Shown in pieces: positions 8,234 through 13,681 of a DNA stretch of 64,000 nt. The position numbers and the translations under genes are program-made. This stretch comes from DATAPD01 sp036265385 (GTDB lineage: Bacteria; Acidobacteriota; Terriglobia; Terriglobales; Acidobacteriaceae). Position 1 is the first letter of the stretch; each line of letters begins with the position of its first letter. The notes under the pieces were generated by a model. That model saw only the letters and a list, made by a program, of their open reading frames with translations. It had not been told where the DNA came from and ran no database searches. The DNA is taken from positions 372,001 to 436,000 of the forward strand of contig DATAPD010000042.1 in assembly GCA_036265385.1 (NCBI GenBank). The letters run 5' to 3'.

Positions 8234-8366
8234 CGCCGGTGGTGAAGACAAGGGTTACTTCGCCTGATAAGCGGGAAGTCGCAGGTTCGAATTCTGCCGT
8301 GGGAGTAAGTGCCCACGTAGCTCAGCGGTAGAGCACCTACGTTCCTTTGTCGCTTGTTACCCGGCG
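8234..8366 (+). ncRNA. Y RNA-like circularly permuted tRNA(Ile)-like RNA, copy 2
   Basis: The terminal stem is CGCCGG (8234-8239) with CCGGCG (8361-8366). The internal loop begins TGGTGAAG as in copy 1, and an inner 7-bp stem follows, ACAAGGG (8248-8254) with CCTTTGT (8344-8350). The enclosed module contains every tRNA arm in permuted order. An anticodon arm has loop CTGATAA (8264-8270, GAU triplet as in tRNA-Ile). A T arm GCAGG-TTCGAAT-TCTGC follows (8281-8297). An acceptor-like stem CGTGGG/CCCACG is closed by an 8-base loop (8298-8317). A D arm GCTC-AGCGGTA-GAGC ends the module (8320-8334). It is thus a tRNA with joined acceptor ends, opened on the 5' side of the anticodon stem and inserted into a Ro-binding stem. 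It ends 36 bases before the next coding start. Confidence 0.84.
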
Positions 8367-8401
8367 GATAAATGCAAAAATGTTTCAGAAAAGGAGGGCG
8401 C

Positions 8402-8716
8402 ATGCCGTTGCTGTTCTACGTTGTATTGACCAACATCCTGGTTCGCGTTGTCGGGTGCGCGGTGCGAAAGGCCAGCGAGCCAAAGGCCGAGCCGCTCTGC
8501 ACTGGTTGCATGTTCGCGCACATCCAGTACGCAGCGAACGGGAAGCGTGCGATCTCCTGCACGTTCGTAGGCGTCGTGCGTCCGATGACCCTCGATGTGA
8601 TGTACTGCACCGACTATCGCGACCGCTGCGCGCCGGTGCGGACGGTTGCCGTCGGCTTCGTGCCAGCATTCCAGGAAGCCGAGCCGGTGGCCGAGGTTGC
8701 AGCCGCGGGGCGGTGA
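8402..8716 (+). CDS. Small cysteine-containing protein of unknown function
   Basis: 104 residues from ATG 8402, chosen because AAGGAGG sits just upstream. The N-terminal 20 residues are hydrophobic (LLFYVVLTNILVRVVGC). Cysteines include a CTGC pair near residue 35 and three more (SCTF, YCTD, RCAP) that could form a zinc or disulfide cluster. No family was recognised. It lies between the second Y RNA-like element and the TROVE gene in the same direction, so it may be a component of that locus, or a chance neighbour. The region behind it (8717-8985) carries only repeats. Confidence 0.55.
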   Translation: MPLLFYVVLTNILVRVVGCAVRKASEPKAEPLCTGCMFAHIQYAANGKRAISCTFVGVVRPMTLDVMYCTDYRDRCAPVRTVAVGFVPAFQEAEPVAEVAAAGR

Positions 8717-8757
8717 GTCGCTCCGCGGCTTGGGGCGGGATGCGTGAAAGTCAACAT

Positions 8758-8797
8758 CCCTGTCCGCAAAAAACGCGGACAAGGGTAGGGCACCCGC
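8758..8797. repeat. Dispersed hairpin repeat, left copy
   Basis: The segment reads CCCTGTCCGC, six A, then CGCGGACAAGGGTAGGGC and ACCCGC. GTCCGC and GCGGAC pair around the A-rich loop. The same element recurs at 11636-11678 with compensating changes in the stem (CCAC/GTGG). The two copies bracket the TROVE-rtcB pair in direct orientation. Confidence 0.75.
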
Positions 8798-8868
8798 GAA
8801 AGAATTCTCCAGATCACAACGCTCGCGAATATCTTTTTCGAGTGCAGCGTGGTTAAGAGATACAGAGA

Positions 8869-8906
8869 TCCTTCGTCGCAAAGGCCGCTCCTCAGGATGG
8901 CAAAGC
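8869..8906. repeat. Variant of the GATCCTTCG...CTCAGGATGGCA dispersed repeat
   Basis: The segment holds GATCCTTCGTCGC, then GCTCCTCAGGATGGCAAAG. It resembles the middle copy at 18691-18714 and belongs to the same loose family as the CTCGGAATGACA repeats elsewhere in the window. Confidence 0.6.
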
Positions 8907-8949
8907 CTTTAAGAAGGATGGATTGGGTAAGGCGCATCAGCAGCTCGAC

Positions 8950-8978
8950 GCTAGTAGCTAGTAGCCAGAAGCAAGGAG
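8950..8978. repeat. Heptamer-period tract before the TROVE gene
   Basis: The tract reads GCTAGTA, GCTAGTA, GCCAGAA, GCAAGGA: four units of seven bases. The last unit supplies the AAGGAG-like ribosome site of the TROVE start at 8986. Confidence 0.7.
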
Positions 8979-8985
8979 CAACACC

Positions 8986-10332
8986 ATGGCGAAACTGAAT
9001 ACATTGAATGTTGCATCTGTGGCGCGCACTCATGAAGGAGGGCGGGCGCGGAATATCTCGCTGGAAGCACAGCTTCGGCGCTCGGTCCTCGCTTGCCTGC
9101 TCTGGGAAAAGCAGTTTTATGAGGACGGAGTCGAGATCGCGGGACGCATCGCGGAACTTGTTCCCAAGGTAGCGGCCGAGAAAGTTGCTGCACTTGCGGT
9201 CGAAGCTCGCGAGCAGATGAAGCTCCGGCACGTGCCGTTGCTCCTGGTGCGTGAGATGGCACGTCATGCGTCCCATCGGAAGTTGGTCGCCGACACACTC
9301 GAGCGAGTGATCCAGCGCGCTGACGAACTGTGCGAGTTTGTGGCCATCTATTGGAAGGATGGGCGCGTGCCGCTCTCGGCGCAGGTGAAGAAGGGGCTGG
9401 GTGCGGCTTTCCCGAAGTTCGACGAGTATCAGCTTGCCAAGTACGATCGTGGAGGGCCGATCAAACTGCGCGATGTCCTGTTCCTGTCGCACGCCAAGCC
9501 GCGCGACGACGCACAGGCTGGAGTGTGGAAGAAACTCGTCTGGGGGCGTTTGGCCACTCCCGATACATGGGAGGTTGCCCTCTCGTCTGGTGCTGACAAG
9601 CGCGAGGCATGGGAGCGCCTGCTCGCAGAAAATAAGCTGGGAGCGTTGGCGCTTTTGCGCAATCTGCGCAACATGCGTGAAGCTTCGGTTGACGAAGAGC
9701 TGGTGTTGAAGGCGCTTCGCGCGATGAAGACCGAGCGCGTGCTGCCGTTCCGTTTCTTGTCCGCGGCGCGATACGCTCCGCAGTGGGAAGAGGCGCTCGA
9801 AGGGGCGATGCTGAAGTCGGTGGCAGCGCAAGCGAAGCTGCCGGGGCGTACCGCGCTTCTGGTCGACGTCTCGGGATCGATGACGGCGCAGTTGTCGCGT
9901 CGTTCGGAGATGCTGCGCACGGATGCAGCTTACGGGCTCGCGGTGCTTCTGCGGGAGATTGGAGAGCGAGTGAACGTGTACTCGTTTTCGGACAACCTAG
10001 CGGAAGTGCCGGCGCGGCGCGGGTTCGCGCTGCGGGATGCGATTGATCGTTCGCAGACGCACAACGGAACCTATCTCGGGAAGGCGGTCGAGGAATTGAA
10101 TCGCCGGGCTGAGAAGGGGAAGGATGAGCGCTACGACCGTCTGATCGTGATCACGGACGAGCAGGCGCATGATACGGTCCCGAACCCGTTGGGCAAGGGA
10201 TACGTCGTGAACGTTGCGTCGTTCAAGAACGGCATCGGCTACGGTAAGTGGATGCACATCGACGGCTGGTCGGAGTCGGTCGTGGAGTACATCCGTGCGC
10301 TGGAAGCCGACGAAGGGAAGTGGGTGAACTAG
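8986..10332 (+). CDS. rsr: Ro60-like TROVE domain RNA-binding protein
   Basis: 448 residues. Ro60/Rsr is a ring of helical HEAT-like repeats that binds Y RNAs and the 3' ends of misfolded RNAs. In bacteria it works with ribonucleases such as PNPase. Here residues 1-270 form the helical TROVE part. Residues from about 282 to the end form a von Willebrand A domain with an intact metal site (LLVDVSGSM near 288 and VITDEQ near 385). The protein is shorter than human Ro60 (538) but within the bacterial range. ATG 8986 follows CAAGGAGCAACACC. It is followed 42 bases later by rtcB, and two Y RNA-like elements lie upstream, which reproduces the Ro-Y RNA-RtcB grouping known from Salmonella and other bacteria. 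No rtcA or RtcR-type sigma-54 activator was seen nearby. Confidence 0.93.
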   Translation: MAKLNTLNVASVARTHEGGRARNISLEAQLRRSVLACLLWEKQFYEDGVEIAGRIAELVPKVAAEKVAALAVEAREQMKLRHVPLLLVREMARHASHRKLVADTLERVIQRADELCEFVAIYWKDGRVPLSAQVKKGLGAAFPKFDEYQLAKYDRGGPIKLRDVLFLSHAKPRDDAQAGVWKKLVWGRLATPDTWEVALSSGADKREAWERLLAENKLGALALLRNLRNMREASVDEELVLKALRAMKTERVLPFRFLSAARYAPQWEEALEGAMLKSVAAQAKLPGRTALLVDVSGSMTAQLSRRSEMLRTDAAYGLAVLLREIGERVNVYSFSDNLAEVPARRGFALRDAIDRSQTHNGTYLGKAVEELNRRAEKGKDERYDRLIVITDEQAHDTVPNPLGKGYVVNVASFKNGIGYGKWMHIDGWSESVVEYIRALEADEGKWVN

Positions 10333-10334
10333 GA

Positions 10335-10354
10335 GGACGGGTGTGAGCCCGTCC
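10335..10354 (+). promoter_or_regulatory. Hairpin between TROVE gene and rtcB
   Basis: A perfect 7-bp stem GGACGGG-TGTGAG-CCCGTCC lies three bases after the TROVE stop and 20 bases before the rtcB start. Only TTC follows, so it is not a normal terminator. It could set relative expression or mRNA stability of the two genes. Confidence 0.55.
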
Positions 10355-10374
10355 TTCAGGAAAAGGAAACAGAT

Positions 10375-11604
10375 ATGGCGGATTCGATTTACAACGTAAT
10401 CGCTCCCGAGAAGGGAGTGCCCATCAAGACCTGGACTCGCGGTGTGCCTCTTGAGGACGCAGCTCGAGATCAGTTGCTGAACGTCGCGCAGCTGCCGTTC
10501 ATCTACAAGTGGGTTGCCGCAATGCCCGATGTGCACTGGGGGATTGGAGCGACTGTCGGCAGTGTGATTCCGACGCGAGGCGCGATCATCCCAGCGGCCG
10601 TAGGTGTCGACATCGGTTGCGGGATGATGGCTGTGCGAACTTCGCTGATCGCGTCGCAGCTGCCCGATAACCTCCATGGCATTCGAGAGGCGATTGAGAA
10701 AGCTGTGCCTGTCGGACGGACCGACCAGGGCGGAGCCAATGATCGTGGCGCATGGAAGAATGCGCCAGACCATCACGGCGATGTGTGGGCTGGACTCGAG
10801 CCGCGATACAAGGCAATTGTGGGGAAGTATCCGAAGCTCGAGCACAAGCAGCGAGTGAATCACCTTGGGACGCTTGGAACTGGGAACCACTTCATCGAGG
10901 TGTGTCTCGACGAAGCGGACCGAGTTTGGTTCATGCTGCATTCTGGATCGCGAGGTGTCGGCAACCGCTTCGGCACGTTCTTTATTGAGCTAGCTAAGAA
11001 CGATATGCGGAAGTGGATGATCAACTTGCCGGACGCGGACCTGGCTTATCTGCCGCAGGGCACGGACCACTTCAACGATTACGTCGAAGCCGTGCACTGG
11101 GCGCAGGACTATGCGCTGGCGAACCGTCAGTTGATGATGGCAAACATCATGCGCGCTGTCGGGGAGTCGGGACAGGTGCCGACGTTCAGCGATGATGCAG
11201 AAGTTGTGAGTTGTCATCACAACTATGTTGCTTGGGAAAACCACTATGGCGAAAACGTGCTCGTGACGCGGAAGGGTGCGGTTCGGGCGCGCGGGGGCGA
11301 TATGGGGATCATTCCCGGCAGCATGGGTGCGCGTTCGTACATCGTGCGCGGCAAGGGTAACCCGGAGAGCTTCATGAGCTGCAGTCATGGTGCAGGACGG
11401 GCCATGTCGCGCAACGAAGCGAAAAAGCGCTTCACGGTCGCGGACCACATCAAGGCCACGGCCGGTGTCGAGTGCCGCAAAGATGCCGACGTGATCGACG
11501 AGACCCCAATGGCATACAAGTCGATCGACGCTGTGATGGAAGCGCAGAAAGACCTGGTGGAGGTTGTTCACACGCTCCGTCAGGTGGTGTGCGTGAAGGG
11601 GTAG
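10375..11604 (+). CDS. rtcB: RNA-splicing ligase RtcB
   Basis: 409 residues, the size of E. coli RtcB. It joins RNA 2',3'-cyclic phosphate or 3'-phosphate ends to 5'-hydroxyl ends with GTP and Mn2+. Metal-binding motifs are DVHWGIGATVGSV near residue 52 and GVDIGCGM with D79 and C82. Other conserved blocks are GTLGTGNHFIEVC, MLHSGSRGVGN, and SCSHGAGRAMSR, where the histidine (near residue 341) is the one that becomes guanylylated. All expected residues are present, so it should be active. Substrates would be RNAs cut by ribotoxins or endonucleases. The pairing with a Ro protein and Y RNA-like RNAs suggests a stress-related RNA repair role. A ribosome site (AGGAAAAGGAAACAG) precedes ATG 10375. 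No archease gene is nearby. Confidence 0.95.
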   Translation: MADSIYNVIAPEKGVPIKTWTRGVPLEDAARDQLLNVAQLPFIYKWVAAMPDVHWGIGATVGSVIPTRGAIIPAAVGVDIGCGMMAVRTSLIASQLPDNLHGIREAIEKAVPVGRTDQGGANDRGAWKNAPDHHGDVWAGLEPRYKAIVGKYPKLEHKQRVNHLGTLGTGNHFIEVCLDEADRVWFMLHSGSRGVGNRFGTFFIELAKNDMRKWMINLPDADLAYLPQGTDHFNDYVEAVHWAQDYALANRQLMMANIMRAVGESGQVPTFSDDAEVVSCHHNYVAWENHYGENVLVTRKGAVRARGGDMGIIPGSMGARSYIVRGKGNPESFMSCSHGAGRAMSRNEAKKRFTVADHIKATAGVECRKDADVIDETPMAYKSIDAVMEAQKDLVEVVHTLRQVVCVKG

Positions 11605-11635
11605 TCGTCAGCACACTGAATTCAAGCCAAAGCTC

Positions 11636-11678
11636 CCACCTGTTCCACAAAAAACGTGGACAAGGGTGGGGCACCCGC
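11636..11678. repeat. Dispersed hairpin repeat, right copy
   Basis: Second copy of the element at 8758: CACCTGTTCCAC, six A, then CGTGGACAAGGGTGGGGC and ACCCGC. The stem bases differ from the left copy but still pair, so the hairpin itself appears to be kept. Confidence 0.75.
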
Positions 11679-11718
11679 CTGCGAGTTTTCCCACCCGCTG
11701 CTTGGCATGAGCTAGTAA

Positions 11719-11761
11719 GGATTCCTCCTGCCTCGCTGCGCTCGGGTGTCGGAATGACAAG
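11719..11761. repeat. CTCGGAATGACA-type dispersed repeat
   Basis: The segment holds GGATTCCTCCTGCCTCGC, then TGCGCTCGGGTGTCGGAATG and ACAAGG. It is a longer variant of the repeat at 13585, 17411 and 18650. Confidence 0.7.
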
Positions 11762-11770
11762 GACGAAGAG

Positions 11771-11790
11771 CTGAGGAACTGAGAACTGAA
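11771..11790. repeat. Heptamer-period tract
   Basis: CTGAGGAACTGAGAACTGAA shows GAACTGA units spaced seven bases apart. A related CCACTGACCGCTG stretch follows at 11804-11816. Confidence 0.55.
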
Positions 11791-11848
11791 ACCGCGCCTC
11801 CTGGCCACTGACCGCTGCCCACACTAGTTCTCTGTTATCCTGCCCGGC

Positions 11849-12334
11849 ATGCACGAAAACAATGTCATGGCTGGTCTTGCGATGTTTCTCGGAGTGGGGT
11901 TCATCACCGGGCTGCGTTCGATGACTGGCCCGGCGGTGATTGCATGGGCTGTGTACCTCGGGTGGCTGCATCCGCAGGGCGCGCTCGCTTTCGTGGGACG
12001 TCCGTGGGCGGTTGGCTTGTTTACGCTGCTGGCTGTTGGCGAAATGATTGCCGACAAACTGCCGTCGACTCCGAATCGTACGGGAGCGGTCGGTTTAAGC
12101 GGGAGAATTCTGGCGGCTGCGTTTTGCGGAGCGGTGCTGGCGATGGCGATCCCGCATAATCTGCTATTAGGGATGATCGTGACTGCGGTCGTGGCGGTGC
12201 TGGGCGCATTCACCGGATTCCGGGTGCGACGTTTCTTAACCAAAAAACGGGGCTTGCCAGATTTACCAGTCGCGTTGGTCGAAGATGCTTTCGCGGTGGT
12301 TGTGGGCTTTCTCGCAGCAAGACAAGGGCGTTAA
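11849..12334 (+). CDS. DUF4126 family membrane protein
   Basis: 161 residues, almost entirely hydrophobic, with about four to five transmembrane segments. GVGFITGLRSMTGPAVIAWA near the N-terminus and GEMIADKLPSTPNRT near residue 70 are characteristic of DUF4126 proteins, which have no assigned function. The C-terminal FGVR-like end is replaced by ALVEDAFAVVVGFLAARQG, which is typical. Alternative ATG codons at 11867 and 11882 exist; the first is used because it gives a complete N-terminal helix. It is a stand-alone gene, convergent with the SET gene. Confidence 0.8.
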   Translation: MHENNVMAGLAMFLGVGFITGLRSMTGPAVIAWAVYLGWLHPQGALAFVGRPWAVGLFTLLAVGEMIADKLPSTPNRTGAVGLSGRILAAAFCGAVLAMAIPHNLLLGMIVTAVVAVLGAFTGFRVRRFLTKKRGLPDLPVALVEDAFAVVVGFLAARQGR

Positions 12335-12346
12335 GAGTGTTGGTGG

Positions 12347-12802
12347 TTAAAGCTTCTTGTCGGCAGATCCGTTTCCCTGCTTCTTCTTTTTCGCCTTTTT
12401 CAGCTCTTCCTCGTCATACATGGTCCCGCGGCAACCCGGCGCTCCGCAGCGGCACGGGGCATCGCCGTCACCGTCATAAAGGCTGTAGTCATAGGTGAGT
12501 TCCTCGCCTGCCTTGATGTTGCGATCGGCGATGATCCAGATGTGTCCATGGAACTCGTCGGTGCGGCAGTTCGGCCGGCAGGAGTGATTGATGAAGGCCG
12601 CGACTCCGAAGCCATCGATGATGGTCTTCCCGTCTTCTAATCCGAATAAATATGTTTGCTCGTAATCGTCGTAGAGATCGTTCGCTTCCTTATTGGAGAT
12701 GCGAGCTCCGACGTACTCGATCACGAGAGCATTTTTGCGGATCGGCTCGGTCGTGTAGCAACCGCGCGAGTGGATGTTGGATTCACGAATCACGAGAGCC
12801 AT
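12347..12802 (-). CDS. SET-domain protein-lysine methyltransferase
   Basis: 151 residues. SET enzymes transfer a methyl group from S-adenosylmethionine to lysine. The core motifs are all visible: SRGCYTTEPI (N-terminal SET strand), ALVIEYVG, FINHSCRPNC near residue 70 (pseudoknot and cofactor site), and EELTYDYSLYDGD near residue 98. A post-SET zinc motif follows, CRCGAPGCRG. A lysine-rich tail (KKAKKKKQGNGSADKKL) ends the protein and may bind nucleic acid. The fold is common in eukaryotes and scattered in bacteria, where targets are mostly unknown. It is a single gene with a short gap to the next minus-strand gene. Confidence 0.92.
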   Translation of the reverse strand: MALVIRESNIHSRGCYTTEPIRKNALVIEYVGARISNKEANDLYDDYEQTYLFGLEDGKTIIDGFGVAAFINHSCRPNCRTDEFHGHIWIIADRNIKAGEELTYDYSLYDGDGDAPCRCGAPGCRGTMYDEEELKKAKKKKQGNGSADKKL

Positions 12803-12967
12803 GGGGATGGTGAATTTCCTGACTTTAACCTAAAGGATTGTGAGGGTGGGTGACAACGGATTGTTCATTTCAGATTGATGATTTCGGATTGTAGATTGAA
12901 AAGGCTTGCAAGGGAATCGCTTGGGGCTGGGGGGCGATGCCCGCATGTTGATTATGTCTCAGCTTGA

Positions 12968-13558
12968 TTATGGAGTCATTTTGCCGAGCGCCAGATAATT
13001 CTGTGGTGGGACGCCGAAAGCATCGGCCACGCGATTGAAAAATGCGAAGAGCGCCGTGATGTACACGGCTTCGGAAATCTGATTCTCTGACCAACCGGCG
13101 TCGCGAAGTTTCTGCACGTCTTCGGGTGTGGTGCGATAAGCGGCCTGCGTCACGAGCTTCGCGTAGTCGAGCAAGTCGCGCTCGGCTGAAGTAAGGCCGG
13201 CGTCGTCGAGTTTGCCTTCGAGGATTGCGGTTACTGTTTGATCGGAAGCTCCCTGAACCCGCAGGAAGTAAGCGTGGCTATCCAGTCAATACGGACACCG
13301 GTTCAGGTAAGAGACGTAGCTCGCGATCATCTCTTTGTGGCGACGATTCAGGTGGCCTTCGGAAAAATGGATGGTGTTGGAGAAATCGACCATCTGGCGC
13401 AGGAAGTCGGGGCGCGCGCCGAAACACTTGATGATGCCGGGTACCTGAGTGCGGCCCGATGAAGCGCGCCAGTAGTCATAGGCCGCGGCAGTGTCGCCGG
13501 TGGCTTCGTGGTCTTCGAAGATGCGGATTTTCGTGGGTGGCTTAGGGAGGTCAGTCAT
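12968..13558 (-). CDS. AhpD-like peroxidase with probable selenocysteine (in-frame UGA)
   Basis: One open frame of 196 codons on the minus strand is interrupted only by TGA at 13286-13288. The frame is the same on both sides. Residues before it end in YLNRCPY and those after start LDSHAYFL, so the UGA replaces the second cysteine of the CxxCxxxH motif of the carboxymuconolactone decarboxylase/AhpD family (peroxidase-related group). In AhpD that second cysteine is the peroxidatic one, a position where selenocysteine makes chemical sense. A bSECIS-like hairpin follows at the right distance (13249-13268). The conserved C-terminal part (LTSAERDLLDYAKLV, FFNRVADAFGVP) is intact with no further stops. 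It should reduce peroxides in the cytoplasm. The alternative is a cysteine codon mutated to a stop, or a sequencing error. No sel gene lies in the window. Confidence 0.8.
13249..13268 (-). promoter_or_regulatory. Candidate bacterial SECIS hairpin
   Basis: On the minus strand, CTTCCTG-CGGGTT-CAGGGAG forms a 7-bp stem (one U-G pair) with a six-base loop that has G in its second position. The loop starts 24 bases after the UGA. Bacterial SECIS elements are usually found 16-37 bases after UGA with a G in the first two loop positions. Confidence 0.6.
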
Positions 13559-13584
13559 CGCGGGAGTGATCAGCTTAACAAAAA

Positions 13585-13637
13585 GCAGGTTCCTCGCAGC
13601 GCTCTCGGCTCAGCCTGCGAGCGGCTCGGAATGACAA
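13585..13637. repeat. CTCGGAATGACA-type dispersed repeat
   Basis: The segment starts GCAGGTTCCTCGCAGCGCTC and ends GCGGCTCGGAATGACAATC. It lies between the AhpD-like gene and the TonB-receptor stop. An internal inverted repeat (CTCGGCTCAGCCTGCGAG region) makes it longer than the basic unit. Confidence 0.65.
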
Positions 13638-13681
13638 TCATGCCATGAGCATTCGTTCCATGGAGGTCTAGCTTGCGGCTC

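Noticed and set aside
8311..8340. A normal tRNA gene start (GCCCACGTAGCTCAGCGGTA).
   Set aside because: No 3' half follows it. The matching 3' half lies upstream, so it is part of the permuted Y RNA-like element.
8614..9831. A 405-codon open frame on the minus strand.
   Set aside because: It lies antisense to the well-supported TROVE gene, has no recognisable domain and is a shadow of that gene's codon bias.
13286..13288. Reading the AhpD-like gene as two separate small genes or a plain pseudogene.
   Set aside because: Both halves are in the same frame, the stop is exactly at the peroxidatic cysteine, and a SECIS-like hairpin follows. A mutation remains possible but is less likely.
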